Source: Sinorhizobium sp. 6-70
GTDB lineage: Bacteria; Pseudomonadota; Alphaproteobacteria; Rhizobiales; Rhizobiaceae
Assembly: GCF_030124375.1 (NCBI RefSeq)
Contig: NZ_JASKLS010000013.1
Coordinates: forward strand, 62,001 to 126,000
Length of the DNA: 64,000 nucleotides
Direction of reading: 5' to 3'
Below, in pieces: positions 27,503 through 38,486 of the stretch. The notes under the pieces were generated by a model. The model made no database searches. It had not been told where the DNA came from and saw only the letters and a list, made by a program, of their open reading frames with translations. Positions within the stretch are counted from its first letter, which is position 1, and each line of letters starts with the position of its first letter. The translations under genes were made by a program, and so were the position numbers.

Positions 27503-27601
27503 ACAGCGCCGCGCGTCCAATCGGACGCGCAAAGGTCGCTGTAACGCTTTGAGACACTGCATGATTTTCAATTGATTCCGATTTAAGGAATCATGCAGTA
27601 G
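27503..27601 (+). repeat. Dispersed double-palindrome repeat, copy B
   Basis: ACAGCGCCGCGCGTCC...GGACGCGCAAAGG..GCTGT followed by ACTGCATGATT...AATCATGCAG with an inner GATTCCGATTTAAGGAATC arrangement. It matches copies A and C over its whole length. It lies between the small unknown gene and the convergent end of thiE, where it could serve as a bidirectional terminator. Confidence 0.85.
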
Positions 27602-27607
27602 TCGGGC

Positions 27608-28213
27608 TCAGCGCCAGCGTGCGGTCCTTTCGATCCATTCCTGCGTCCGCCCTTCCGGATCGGCATTGAGCGTGATGTCGGTGACGACGGCGGCACTATC
27701 GGCGCCGTGGGCGAAGACGCCTTCGAGCCGGTCGGTGTTCAATCCCCCGATCGCGACCAGCGGAAGCGGCCGCACGCGCTCGCGCCAGGCGGAGATGCGG
27801 GCAAGCCCTTGCGGCTCCCATTTCATCTTCTTGAGGATCGTCGGATAGATCGGACCGAGCGCCACGTAGTCGGGCTCGGCGGCGAGCGCGGTTTCGAGCT
27901 CGGTCTCGTCATGGGTGCTTAGGCCGAGCTTCAGCCCGGCGGCGCGGATCGTCGCGACGTCGGCCTCGGCAAGGTCCTCCTGACCGAGATGAACGAAGTC
28001 GCATCCTTCCTCGATCGCGATCTGCCAGTAGTCGTTGACGATCAATTGGCAGCGATGGGCGGCGCAGACCGCCTTGGCGACGCGGATTTGGCCGCGGATG
28101 TCTTCGTCGTTTCGGTCCTTGATCCGAAGTTGCACCAGTTTCACGCCGAGCGGCACCAATCGCTCGATCCAGGCGGCACTGTCGACGATGAGGTAGAACG
28201 GGTCGAGCTTCAC
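27608..28213 (-). CDS. thiE: Thiamine phosphate synthase
   Basis: 201 residues with the ThiE TIM-barrel signature: FYLIVDSAAWIERL at the N-terminus, VQLRIKDRNDEDIR binding pyrophosphate, LIVNDYWQIAIEEGCDFVHLGQEDL, LGLSTHDETE, DYVALGPIYPT and PLVAIGGLNTDRL. It joins the thiazole phosphate and HMP pyrophosphate to thiamine phosphate. The start overlaps the thiG stop by 4 bases, making it the last gene of the thiCOSGE operon. Confidence 0.92.
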   Translation of the reverse strand: MKLDPFYLIVDSAAWIERLVPLGVKLVQLRIKDRNDEDIRGQIRVAKAVCAAHRCQLIVNDYWQIAIEEGCDFVHLGQEDLAEADVATIRAAGLKLGLSTHDETELETALAAEPDYVALGPIYPTILKKMKWEPQGLARISAWRERVRPLPLVAIGGLNTDRLEGVFAHGADSAAVVTDITLNADPEGRTQEWIERTARWR

Positions 28214-28983
28214 GAGAAGACCGCCTTTCCGATGACGGGGGTCGAGGGCACGGCCATGTCGCGCGGTTCGAGCATTCCGGCCTCGAACGCGGCGCGGCCG
28301 GCGTCAATTGCCTTGGCGAAGGCTGCAGCCATCAGCGCCGGGTTGCCGGCGCCGGCAACGGCGGTATTGAGCAGCACCGCGTCGTAGCCGAGCTCCATGA
28401 CGATCGTCGCGTGCGACGGACGGCCGATGCCGGCGTCGACGATCAGCGGCACCTCGGGAAAATGCGCGCGCATGGTTCGAAGCGCCGCGATGTTCTGCGG
28501 CCCCATGGCGCTGCCGATCGGCGCGCACCAGGGCATCAACACCTTGCAGCCCGCCTCGACCAGCCGTTCGGCAACGACGAGATCGTCGGTCGTATAGGGA
28601 AAGACCTCGAAACCCTCGCCGGCCAGGATGCGTGCCGCCTCGACAAGCCCGAAGACGTCCGGCTGAAGCGTATCGTGATTGCCGATGACCTCGAGCTTGA
28701 TCCAGTTCGTGCCGAAGACCTCGCGCGCCATCTTCGCCGTCAGCACGGCTTCCGATGCGGAATGACAGCCGGCCGTATTCGGCAGCACGCGTACGCCAAG
28801 CTCGCGGATGAGCTCGAAGAAGGCGCCGCCCGAGCGGCCGCCTGCCGTTTCACGACGGAGCGACACCGTGACAACCTCGGTGCCCGCCTGCCGGACGGCA
28901 TCGGCGAGGATTGCGGGGGAGGGGTAGCGCGCCGTGCCGAGCAGCATGCGCGAACCGAGTTCCCGTCCGTATAGTGTCAGCAT
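28210..28983 (-). CDS. thiG: Thiazole synthase
   Basis: 257 residues. Lys96 in NWIKLEVIGNHDTLQPD is the Schiff-base lysine of ThiG. RMLLGTARYPSP, TVSLRRE, LPNTAGCHSASEAV, VLMPWCAPIGSAMG and VDAGIGRPSHA match the family throughout. It builds the thiazole ring from DXP, dehydroglycine (from ThiO) and sulfur carried by ThiS. It begins 2 bases after the thiS stop, so thiS, thiG and thiE are translated together. Confidence 0.95.
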   Translation of the reverse strand: MLTLYGRELGSRMLLGTARYPSPAILADAVRQAGTEVVTVSLRRETAGGRSGGAFFELIRELGVRVLPNTAGCHSASEAVLTAKMAREVFGTNWIKLEVIGNHDTLQPDVFGLVEAARILAGEGFEVFPYTTDDLVVAERLVEAGCKVLMPWCAPIGSAMGPQNIAALRTMRAHFPEVPLIVDAGIGRPSHATIVMELGYDAVLLNTAVAGAGNPALMAAAFAKAIDAGRAAFEAGMLEPRDMAVPSTPVIGKAVFS

Positions 28984-28985
28984 CT

Positions 28986-29183
28986 TCAGCCTCCCTTCAT
29001 CGGCGAAAGAATTTCGATCCGGTCGCGATCATTGAGCCGATGGTTTGCCCTGTCGGTCCGGTGCACGAGTTCGCCGTTGACAGCGGTTGCGAGCCACTCT
29101 CCTTCGTATTCGAGCGCCAGCAGCAGCTCCGACAGCGTCCTTGCGCTGCTCTCCAAGGTCTCGCCGTTGACGATGTAGGTCAT
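28986..29183 (-). CDS. thiS: Sulfur carrier protein ThiS
   Basis: 65 residues with a ubiquitin-like fold and the essential C-terminal Gly-Gly (SPMKGG), which is adenylated and thiocarboxylated. MTYIVNGETLE and VAVNGELVHR-type segments are typical (here TAVNGELVHRTDR). The start overlaps the thiO stop by 4 bases. The sulfur-activating ThiF is not present in this window. Confidence 0.93.
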   Translation of the reverse strand: MTYIVNGETLESSARTLSELLLALEYEGEWLATAVNGELVHRTDRANHRLNDRDRIEILSPMKGG

Positions 29184-30190
29184 TGGGTTGCTCCCTGTCG
29201 GAAAGGAGGATTGGGGGAGAACGGCGGATGCTCCGCTCCGCAGAGCTTTTCTGCGAGTTGCCGCGCCATGGCGGGCGCAAGCAGGAAGCCGTGGCGGTAC
29301 ATGCCGGCGATCGCGAAGCCATCGTCGCGGTCGAGGACACGCGGCAGGTTGTCTGCAAAGGCGGGCCGGACACCAACGCCCATCTCCACGACGCGAGCCT
29401 CGCCGAACGCGGGGTGAACTGCGTAAGCGGTGTTCAGGAACTCCATCACCGAGCGGGCGGTGATCGGTCCATCATCATCGGTTTCGATCATGGTCGCGCC
29501 GACCATGAAACGATGGTTGTCTCGCGGCACGATATAGAGCGGGTGGCGTGGATGAAGCAGGCGGACAGGCCTTGAGAGGCTGATCTCAGAAGTTTCCAGA
29601 AAGAGCATCTCACCCCGGACACCACGTAGGCCGGTCGTGGTGGCAATCGCCGCCGCGCCTGTGCATTCGACCACTGCCGAGAAGGACGTATCGGACGGCA
29701 GGTCGGTGCTCCCGAGATGGAAGCGCACGCCTCGCTCCACGAGCGTCGCGTAAAGGCCGTCCATTGCCTTTCGCGGATCGAGATGGGCCTCTTCGGGAAA
29801 GAACAGCGCGCGGTCGAACCGGCCCGCGAGGTCCGGTTCGAGTTCAGCGATCGCATTGCCGCCGACCCATTCGTATCCGCGGGTGCGGGCGGCGAAGCGG
29901 TCGAGCTCACCGCTGTCCCGTCCCGCGGCGATCACCAATGTGCCCCTGCGAAACACTTCGCCGGGGGCAGCCTCCTCCCACCAGTCTGCGGCGGAAAGCC
30001 CGAGCGTCAGCACTGCTTCGTCGGCCGCTTCGCGTTCGCAATGGGGCGCGATCATGCCACCGGCATAGCTGGACGCGCCGGTTCCCACGGTTTCCGCCGC
30101 GTCCAGCACCTCCACCGCGATCCCGCGGCGGCTGAGCTCGAAGGCGGCGGCAAGGCCGGCGACGCCGGCGCCCTTGATCAATACCGTCAT
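29180..30190 (-). CDS. thiO: Glycine oxidase ThiO
   Basis: 336 residues of the DAO family. The N-terminal FAD motif is VLIKGAGVAGLAAAFELSRR followed by VEVLDAAE, then SSYAGGMIAPHCE. GMYRHGFLLAPAMARQLAE near the C-terminus is the FAD-contacting end. It oxidises glycine to dehydroglycine for the thiazole ring, the route of aerobic bacteria. The start ATG lies 2 bases after the thiC stop; longer in-frame starts would sit inside thiC. Confidence 0.9.
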   Translation of the reverse strand: MTVLIKGAGVAGLAAAFELSRRGIAVEVLDAAETVGTGASSYAGGMIAPHCEREAADEAVLTLGLSAADWWEEAAPGEVFRRGTLVIAAGRDSGELDRFAARTRGYEWVGGNAIAELEPDLAGRFDRALFFPEEAHLDPRKAMDGLYATLVERGVRFHLGSTDLPSDTSFSAVVECTGAAAIATTTGLRGVRGEMLFLETSEISLSRPVRLLHPRHPLYIVPRDNHRFMVGATMIETDDDGPITARSVMEFLNTAYAVHPAFGEARVVEMGVGVRPAFADNLPRVLDRDDGFAIAGMYRHGFLLAPAMARQLAEKLCGAEHPPFSPNPPFRQGATQ

Positions 30191-30192
30191 TC

Positions 30193-32019
<1,827 letters not shown>

Positions 32020-32129
32020 CTTGAGGCTCCAAAGTCTTCGCGTTGGAGACCCAGTTCTGAAGCCGGAAGGATGAAAAGACGCTATGCCGATGGATCACGG
32101 GAACACGGAATCCTGGCCTTCGTCTGCAC

Positions 32130-32222
32130 CGTCCCTACGCCAGTATGAACTGGATCAGGTTCAACGGGTCACTGCGCGCTTTAGCAGTATCTCAGCCCCT
32201 TGCCGGGACCCCCCTGGTGAAT
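32130..32222 (-). ncRNA. TPP riboswitch (THI element) upstream of thiC
   Basis: On the minus strand the conserved elements appear in order: GGGGTCCCGGCAAGGGGCTGAGA (split core CTGAGAT at about 32188-32194), then CCCGTTGAACCTGATCC with the ACCTGATC core, and the closing ACTGGCGTAGGGAC. The order and spacing match the TPP aptamer. It lies about 110 bases upstream of thiC and should reduce thiCOSGE expression when TPP is plentiful. Confidence 0.95.
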
Positions 32223-32370
32223 GAGTGCAAATAGTCACCGATATCGCCGCTTCGTCAACCCTGTTTTTTCGGCGGTTGGCCGGCTGCAACCCGCGTAGAC
32301 AGTTGCCGCCCTTGGGAAGCGGTGGGCATGACCCTATGTAAGAAGGGTCAATTTCAAAAGGCGATCGCTC

Positions 32371-32754
32371 ATGTCAGACAAGCCGATCAAAATTCCCGGG
32401 CCCGATCATCCGATCACCATCGACCACAACCCAGCGCGCGTCGTCGTCAAGCTCGACGGCCGCGTCGTTGCCGATACGCGCGATGCGCTGATCTTGCGCG
32501 AGGCGTCCTATCCGCCGGTGCAGTATATTCCCCGCAAGGACGTCGACATGTCGCTCGTTGCGCGCACCGATCATTCGACGCATTGCCCCTACAAGGGCGA
32601 CGCTTCCTACTACAGCGTCACACCAGGTGGCGAGCGCTCGAAGAACGCCATCTGGACCTATGAAAACCCGCATGCGGCGGTGCGTGAAATCAAGGACCAT
32701 ATGGCGTTCTATCCGGATCGGGTGGACTCGATCGAGGAATTGCCGGCGTCTTAG
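32371..32754 (+). CDS. DUF427 domain-containing protein
   Basis: 127 residues that are almost entirely one DUF427 domain. The hallmark is RTDHSTHCPYKGDASYYSV, together with RVVVKLDGRVVADTRDALILREASYPPVQYIPRKDVDMSLV and NAIWTYENPHAAVREIKDHMAFY. The conserved CPYKG with Tyr and His suggests a small-molecule or metal site, but no activity is established for the family. It stands alone between thiC and pobR. Start has a modest ribosome site (AAAGGCG). Confidence 0.88.
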   Translation: MSDKPIKIPGPDHPITIDHNPARVVVKLDGRVVADTRDALILREASYPPVQYIPRKDVDMSLVARTDHSTHCPYKGDASYYSVTPGGERSKNAIWTYENPHAAVREIKDHMAFYPDRVDSIEELPAS

Positions 32755-32761
32755 AAGCTAC

Positions 32762-32805
32762 GCAATTCCTCGCGGAAAACCGTTGCACACTTTTCCTGGA
32801 ATTGC
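32762..32805 (+). repeat. Short GCAATTCC/GGAATTGC palindromic element
   Basis: GCAATTCC (32762-32769) and GGAATTGC (32798-32805) flank AAAACCGTTGCACACTTTTCC. The same inner sequence type recurs loosely at 44250-44275 (AGAACCGCTGCACGCTTTTG). Such short units are common between rhizobial genes. It lies between the convergent DUF427 gene and pobR. Confidence 0.55.
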
Positions 32806-32852
32806 TCTCAGTCGCCAGCTCCAACCGTGCTGGTGAGAGAACACATTGAGCG

Positions 32853-33740
32853 TCACACGCCGAGCTTTTGCCGCTCCGCCATCCGCCAGGCGCGCGGCGT
32901 AGTCCCGAGGTGACGGACGAAGAAGCGTGAGAAATACGCCGCGTCTGAAAAGCCGAGGCGGAAGCTGATCTCCTGGACGCTTGCACGCGTGAAGACGAGT
33001 TCGCGCCGCGCCGCGTTCAAGAGCCTTTCGGCGATGACCTCGTGCACGCTCTGTCCCGTCATCGCCCGGACCACGCGGTTCAAATGCGTCTGCGACAGAC
33101 CGAGTTCGCGGGCGTAGAACGCCGCCGGTCGGTGCACAAGAACGTGCTGTCGGAGCAGAGCGTCGAACCGCTCCATCCGACGCTCGTTTTCGCTTTCCGC
33201 GGCAGCCGCGTCGACACGCGGCGCCTCCGCGAGTCGCGCCGTCAGCGCCAGCACCGTCGAGAGATAAGCGTCGAGCAGGCCGGTGCGGTGATTGCGCTGT
33301 GCTGCCCATTCCTCCGCCAGCCGCTGCAAGGTCTCGGCGACGTAGCGGCCGTCCTCGCTTTCGCCGAGCGGCGTCAGGCAAGGTTTTGACATCCATCTCC
33401 CCAGTCTGCTGCGGCCGCCCGGAGCAGCCGGCAGGTGCGACGCGAGGATCGTGAAAACGAAACCGTCGATGTCGCGGGAAAAGCGGAAGCCATGGCTGAC
33501 GGTGGGCGGGATGGTGATTACGGCCGGGGGAGAGATCGCCTGAGACGTTTCGCCGAATACGGCGTCGCCCGAACCCCCGGCGATGTACAGGATCTGAAAA
33601 AAGCTCTCATGGCGATGAAGGCCGATTTCCCAATGGTGCAGGCTGCTGCGCGAGGGGATCGTCTCGCAATGCAGCCAGAAATCGGGCCGTTCTCCGGACT
33701 CCTCGCCGTAAAGCTCATATGTCGGGACCGCGCGCTTCAT
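32853..33740 (-). CDS. pobR: AraC-family regulator of 4-hydroxybenzoate hydroxylase
   Basis: 295 residues, with an N-terminal cupin region (HHWEIGLHRHESFFQILYIAGGSG) and C-terminal AraC HTH motifs: RPAAFYARELGLSQTHLNRVVRAMTG and ASVQEISFRLGFSDAAYFSRFF. The frame extends to 33905, but the ATG at 33740 gives the usual length behind GAAAGAG, while the extension lies in the promoter region. Divergence from pobA, with 189 bases between, matches AraC-type PobR regulators of rhizobia, which activate pobA with 4-hydroxybenzoate. Confidence 0.85.
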   Translation of the reverse strand: MKRAVPTYELYGEESGERPDFWLHCETIPSRSSLHHWEIGLHRHESFFQILYIAGGSGDAVFGETSQAISPPAVITIPPTVSHGFRFSRDIDGFVFTILASHLPAAPGGRSRLGRWMSKPCLTPLGESEDGRYVAETLQRLAEEWAAQRNHRTGLLDAYLSTVLALTARLAEAPRVDAAAAESENERRMERFDALLRQHVLVHRPAAFYARELGLSQTHLNRVVRAMTGQSVHEVIAERLLNAARRELVFTRASVQEISFRLGFSDAAYFSRFFVRHLGTTPRAWRMAERQKLGV

Positions 33741-33929
33741 CTCTTTCACCCAACGTCGATGTTCGATAAGTGCAATTTCTTGGCTGAAATGTCCATTGAG
33801 ACAAGCCCTGGCGGCGCGCAAACTTCCTGACAAAAGACAATTTTTTTGCGGGCGCAACGTGGGGCAGCCGGTCCGCCGGCGGTCAAAAAGTTCGATCTCG
33901 CGCACGGCGTGCTCGATGGGAGGAGGTCC

Positions 33930-35102
33930 ATGCGAACCCAGGTCGTCATTATCGGTTCGGGACCATCAGGTCTCCTGCTCGGGCAATTGCTGGGCCATGC
34001 GGGGATCGACAATGTCATCCTCGATCGTGCCAGCAAGGATCATATCCTTGGCCGGGTGCGGGCCGGTGTGCTGGAGGAGGGCACCGTGCGGCTGATGGAC
34101 GAGGCGCAGTCCGGCAGCCGCATGCATACCGAAGGATTGCCGCATGACGGCTTCTCGCTCGCCTTCGACGGTCGCGATCATCGCATCGATCTCTTCGGTT
34201 TGACCGACGGCAAGCGCGTAATGATCTACGGCCAGACGGAACTCACCCGCGATCTCATGGATCGTCGGGAGGCAACCGGCGGATCGACGGTCTATGGGGC
34301 GGTGAACGTTACGCCGCATGATTTCGACAGCGATGCGCCCTATGTCACCTACGAGAAGGGCGGCACCACGCACCGCATCGCCTGCGATTTCATCGCGGGC
34401 TGCGACGGGTCGCACGGTGTCAGTCGCAAGTCGGTGCCGGAAAAGGCCATCCGCACCTTCGAAAAGGTTTATCCCTTCGGATGGTTGGGCATCCTCGCCG
34501 ACGTGCCGCCGGTGAGCCCCGAACTGGTCTACGCCAACCACCCACGCGGTTTTGCGCTCTGTTCGATGCGATCAATGAGCCGCAGCCGCTACTACATCCA
34601 GTGCTCGCGCGACGAAAAGCTCGACGAATGGGACGACCAGCGCTTCTGGGACGAGCTGCGCCGCCGCCTGCCGGCTCACCATGCCGAACGGGTGGTGACC
34701 GGGCCGTCCTTCGAAAAATCGATCGCGCCACTTCGATCCTTCGTCACTGAGCCGATGCGCTTTCACCGGTTGTTTCTCGTCGGCGATGCGGCCCATATCG
34801 TGCCGCCGACCGGGGCCAAGGGGCTGAACCTTGCCGCAAGCGATGTGCACTATCTCTACGAGGGGCTCATCGAGCATTACGAGGATCGCTCGAACGCCGG
34901 CCTCGACGCCTATTCGGTCCGAGCACTTTCGCGCGTCTGGAAAGCGGTACGTTTTTCCTGGTGGATGACGACGATGATGCATCGGTTCCCGGACACCAGC
35001 GACTTCGACCAGAAGATCCAGGAGGCCGAGCTCGACTATCTCACCCATTCACAAGCGGCCGCCACGGCGCTTGCGGAAAACTATGTGGGCCTGCCGTTTT
35101 GA
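33930..35102 (+). CDS. pobA: 4-hydroxybenzoate 3-monooxygenase
   Basis: 390 residues of flavoprotein aromatic hydroxylase. FAD motifs are VVIIGSGPSGLLLGQLL (N-terminal), DFIAGCDGSHGVSR (DG motif) and FLVGDAAHIVPPTGAKGLNLAASD (GD motif). RVRAGVLEEGTVRLM and YGQTELTRDL are specific to PobA. It hydroxylates 4-hydroxybenzoate to protocatechuate using NADPH and O2, feeding the beta-ketoadipate pathway; the pca genes are not in this window. Start set at the ATG behind GGGAGGAGG. Divergent from pobR. Confidence 0.95.
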   Translation: MRTQVVIIGSGPSGLLLGQLLGHAGIDNVILDRASKDHILGRVRAGVLEEGTVRLMDEAQSGSRMHTEGLPHDGFSLAFDGRDHRIDLFGLTDGKRVMIYGQTELTRDLMDRREATGGSTVYGAVNVTPHDFDSDAPYVTYEKGGTTHRIACDFIAGCDGSHGVSRKSVPEKAIRTFEKVYPFGWLGILADVPPVSPELVYANHPRGFALCSMRSMSRSRYYIQCSRDEKLDEWDDQRFWDELRRRLPAHHAERVVTGPSFEKSIAPLRSFVTEPMRFHRLFLVGDAAHIVPPTGAKGLNLAASDVHYLYEGLIEHYEDRSNAGLDAYSVRALSRVWKAVRFSWWMTTMMHRFPDTSDFDQKIQEAELDYLTHSQAAATALAENYVGLPF

Positions 35103-35375
35103 CCGCGACTTCGACATGGCCACCTCGGCCGCCCCCAGCGGAGCTGCGGCGACGAGATCGTGCTGGAGCCGGCGTTTTGCGTGCCGCCGCGTTACTTTGG
35201 CAGGAGAACCTAGACGCAAGCTTCGTCGTGATAACATAACCCATCAGTTATGGAACGAGCGCTGACATTTCATTATTTATCGCGGTCGGACATGACAGAC
35301 TGACGACGATGAGGTTGAACGCTAATAAATAGGCGATGCCGGACGGGAGTGAGCCGGGTATCGCAGGGAGGAAAA

Positions 35376-36548
35376 ATGAAACGGACCATTCTCGCCGCGC
35401 TGGCGGCATTGGCAATGAGCGGGGCAGCCGAGGCCGACACGATCAAGATCGGCGTAATCGGGCCATTTTCAGGCCCGTTCGCGCTGCAGGGCAAGAATTT
35501 CAAGGCGGGCATCGACGCCTATATGGCGCTGAACGGCAGCAAGGTCGGCGACGACGACGTCGAGGTCATCTACCGGGACGTGCCGCAGGCGGATCCGGCC
35601 CAGTCGAAGGCATTGGCGCAGGAACTCGTCGTCAAGGAGGGCGTGCAGTATCTCGCCGGCTTCTATTTCACCCCCGACGCGATGGCGGTGACGCCGCTGC
35701 TCGAGCAGGGCAATGTGCCGCTGGTGGTCATGAATGCCGCAACCTCGGCGATCGTCACCAAGAGCCCGCTGGTCGTGCGCACCTCGTTCACGCTCTGGCA
35801 GACCTCCACGCCGATCGCCAAGGTCGCGAAGGATGCCGGCGTCTCGAAGATCATTTCGGTCGTGAGCGACTACGGCCCGGGCGTCGACGCCGAGAACGCC
35901 TTCAAGAAAGCGTACGAAGCGGCGGGCGGCGAGATCGTCGAGGCGGTCCGCATACCGCTCGCCACCAATGATTTCTCGCCGATCATGCAGCGCGTCAAAG
36001 ATTCGGGCGCCCAGGGTGTCTTCGCCTTCCTGCCGTCCGGCCCGACGACGCTCGGTTTCGTCAAGGCCTATAACGAAAACGGGCTCAAGGATGCGGGCAT
36101 CAAGCTCTTTGCGCCTGGCGACCTGACGCAGGAGTCCGACCTCCCGGCGCTGGGTGAAGCCGCGCTCGGCCTTCAGACGACGTTCCACTACGCCGTCTCG
36201 CACGACTCTCCCGAAAACAAGACCTTCGTCGAGGCGGCCGGCAAGGCGATCGGCAATCCCGCCGAGCTTTCCTTCCCAGCCGTCGGCGCTTACGACGGCA
36301 TGCATGTCATCTACAAGATGATCGAGGCGACCGGCGGCGAGCAGGACGCGCAAAAGGCAGTCGACGCGGTCAAGGGACTTTCCTGGACGAGCCCACGCGG
36401 GCCGGTCTCGATCGACCCGGAATCCCGCCACATCATCCAGAACATCTATCTGCGCGAGGTCGCCAAAACCGCGGACGGCTCCTATTACAACAAGGAGATC
36501 CAGACTTTCGAAAAGCAGGGCGACCCTGGCCTTGCGGCTTTGAAATAG
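35376..36548 (+). CDS. Branched-chain-type (HAAT) ABC substrate-binding protein
   Basis: 390 residues with a Sec signal (MKRTILAALAALAMSGAAEA) and a Peripla_BP_6 fold: IKIGVIGPFSGPFALQGKNFKAGIDAYM, VLMYRD-like DVEVIYRDVPQADPAQSKALAQELV, QYLAGFYFTPDAMAV and VVMNAATSAI. Family members bind branched-chain amino acids, amides, or aromatic acids. Start chosen after GGGAGGAAAA. It stands 273 bases downstream of pobA on the same strand and leads a livHMGF-like set, so an aromatic ligand is possible; leucine/valine is the default alternative. Confidence 0.88.
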   Translation: MKRTILAALAALAMSGAAEADTIKIGVIGPFSGPFALQGKNFKAGIDAYMALNGSKVGDDDVEVIYRDVPQADPAQSKALAQELVVKEGVQYLAGFYFTPDAMAVTPLLEQGNVPLVVMNAATSAIVTKSPLVVRTSFTLWQTSTPIAKVAKDAGVSKIISVVSDYGPGVDAENAFKKAYEAAGGEIVEAVRIPLATNDFSPIMQRVKDSGAQGVFAFLPSGPTTLGFVKAYNENGLKDAGIKLFAPGDLTQESDLPALGEAALGLQTTFHYAVSHDSPENKTFVEAAGKAIGNPAELSFPAVGAYDGMHVIYKMIEATGGEQDAQKAVDAVKGLSWTSPRGPVSIDPESRHIIQNIYLREVAKTADGSYYNKEIQTFEKQGDPGLAALK

Positions 36549-36615
36549 CAACGGCCGGCTATTTCGATGCGGGGTCGCCATGCTGCCCCGCATCATCGGC
36601 AAGCAGGATGGGCAT

Positions 36616-37479
36616 ATGCAAACCGTCTTCAGCATAGCGGTCGACGCGCTCGCTTACGGCATGGTGCTGTTCGTGATTTCGATCGGTCTTTCCGTCACCA
36701 TGGGGCTCATGCGGGTGGTCAATCTCGCCCATGGCGCCTTCGCCATGATCGGCGGCTACATCGCCTCCTATGCGGCGCGCGACATGGGGCTCGGCTATGG
36801 GATCGCGCTGATGATCGCGGTCTTCGGAACGATCGTCATCGCCATCCCGATCGAGCGGCTGCTTTATCGCCGCATCTACGGGGCGCCGGAACTGACGCAG
36901 GTCCTGATGACGATCGGTATCACCTTCTGCGTCATCGGCATCGCCAACTATGTCTTCGGCCCGACGCTGAAGACGATCCCCCTGCCGACGGGGCTCCAGG
37001 GGTCCGTCGATCTTGGCTTCCGTTCGATCGCCACCCACCGCCTGTTTGCTATCCTTTGCGGTCTCGCCGTTGCCGCCGCTCTCTGGTACGCGATCGAGAA
37101 GACCGCCTTCGGGGTGAAGCTCAGGGCGGCTGTCGACAACGCCGCGATGGCGGCAGCCCTCGGGGTGCGCACCGAAATCGTCTATGCGGTGAGCTTTGCC
37201 GTTGCCGTCGGTCTCGCTGCCTTGGGTGGCGTGGTGGGCGCCGAACTGCTCCCGGTCGAACCCTATTACGCCCTGCGCTACATGGTGACCTTCCTGGTCG
37301 TCGTCTCTGTCGGTGGGGCGGGCTCGATACCGGGCACCCTGGTTGCCTGCCTGTTGCTCGGCGGGATCGATACGGCCGGCCGTTATCTGGTGCCGGAATT
37401 CGGCGAGTTTTTCTTCTATCTCGCCGTCATCGCAATCGTCTGTGTTTTCCCGCGCGGACTTGCCGGGAGAACGAGATAG
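36616..37479 (+). CDS. Branched-chain-type ABC transporter permease (LivH-like)
   Basis: About 287 residues with eight hydrophobic segments and the LivH motifs GLSVTMGLMRVVNLAHGAFAMIGGYIA and GVRTEIVYAVSFAVAVGLAALGG. The ATG at 36616 fits the family N-terminus; one at 36580 would add 12 hydrophilic residues. The next gene begins at or 5 bases after its stop, so the set is an operon. Confidence 0.9.
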   Translation: MQTVFSIAVDALAYGMVLFVISIGLSVTMGLMRVVNLAHGAFAMIGGYIASYAARDMGLGYGIALMIAVFGTIVIAIPIERLLYRRIYGAPELTQVLMTIGITFCVIGIANYVFGPTLKTIPLPTGLQGSVDLGFRSIATHRLFAILCGLAVAAALWYAIEKTAFGVKLRAAVDNAAMAAALGVRTEIVYAVSFAVAVGLAALGGVVGAELLPVEPYYALRYMVTFLVVVSVGGAGSIPGTLVACLLLGGIDTAGRYLVPEFGEFFFYLAVIAIVCVFPRGLAGRTR

Positions 37480-37484
37480 TGACC

Positions 37485-38486
37485 ATGGCGACGATGAACG
37501 ACGCACTGGCGAACGCGCATGGCAATCGGCGAAAGTTCGGCCGCGATCTCGCCGGCCTTTTCGTGATCCTCGGACTGGCCGTCGTCGGCTACCTTTTGTT
37601 TCCAAATAACCTGGCGCTGCTCACGCGCATGACGGCGATCGCGCTCCTGGTGCTGTCTCTCGACCTCGTGACCGGCTATTGCGGGGTGGCGACGCTCGGT
37701 CATGCGGCTCTGTTCGGAACCGGTGCCTATGCGTCCGGAATTGCCGCGGTGCACTTCGGCATCACGGATCCGCTGCTCATGCTCGTCTGCGGCATTTTCG
37801 GCGGTGTCGTTGCGGGGCTTCTCTGCGGCGTGGTCATCCTGAGAGCCCACGGCCTTCCCCAGCTCGTTCTGTCGATCGCACTCATCCATCTCTTTCACGA
37901 GTTCGCCAACAAGGCCTCGTCCTGGACGGGCGGCAGCGACGGACTTGCGGGCATCGCGCCCGATCCGTTGCTCGGGCTCTTCGCGTTCGACCTTTGGGGC
38001 CGCACGGCTTACGTGTTCGGCGTCATCCTTCTTGCGGTCGTGTTCGCGCTCTTGCGCCTAGTCGTGCGCTCGCCCTTCGGCATGCTCTGCCGCGGCATCA
38101 AGGAGGATCCGATCCGCATTCGTGCGATGGGTGCCTCGCCGAAGGCCACCTTGGTCAAGATGTACATGATTTCCGGAGCGGTGGCCGGGGCCGGTGGTGC
38201 GCTCAACGCCATCTCGACCCAAGTCGTCGGTCTCGACAGCCTCTCCTTCACGCTCTCCGCGGAAAGCCTGGTCATGCTGGTGCTCGGCGGCACGGGCTCG
38301 CTCTTCGGCGCGCTTACCGGGACGATCGTGTTCATGTTCTTCGAGGATATCGTTTCGGCCGCCAATCCCTTCCATTGGCTGACGATGGTTGGTGGCCTGC
38401 TGATCGCAGTGGTATTGTTTGCGCCCAAAGGCCTCTACGGCACCATCGCCGGCGCCGTGACCAGATGGCGGGAGGCGCGCCGATGA
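37485..38486 (+). CDS. Branched-chain-type ABC transporter permease (LivM-like)
   Basis: About 333 residues with LivM features: LALLTRMTAIALLVLSLDLVTGYCGVATLGHAALFGTGAYA, and the loop CRGIKEDPIRIRAMGASPKATLVKMYMISGAVAGAGGAL. A GTG at 37479, overlapping the livH-like stop, is an alternative start. The stop overlaps the following ATPase gene by 4 bases. It forms the second half of the membrane channel. Confidence 0.9.
   Translation: MATMNDALANAHGNRRKFGRDLAGLFVILGLAVVGYLLFPNNLALLTRMTAIALLVLSLDLVTGYCGVATLGHAALFGTGAYASGIAAVHFGITDPLLMLVCGIFGGVVAGLLCGVVILRAHGLPQLVLSIALIHLFHEFANKASSWTGGSDGLAGIAPDPLLGLFAFDLWGRTAYVFGVILLAVVFALLRLVVRSPFGMLCRGIKEDPIRIRAMGASPKATLVKMYMISGAVAGAGGALNAISTQVVGLDSLSFTLSAESLVMLVLGGTGSLFGALTGTIVFMFFEDIVSAANPFHWLTMVGGLLIAVVLFAPKGLYGTIAGAVTRWREARR

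Noticed and set aside
33741..33905. N-terminal extension of pobR by 55 residues
   Set aside because: The extension covers the pobR/pobA promoter gap and has no family similarity; the ATG at 33740 with GAAAGAG gives the usual length.
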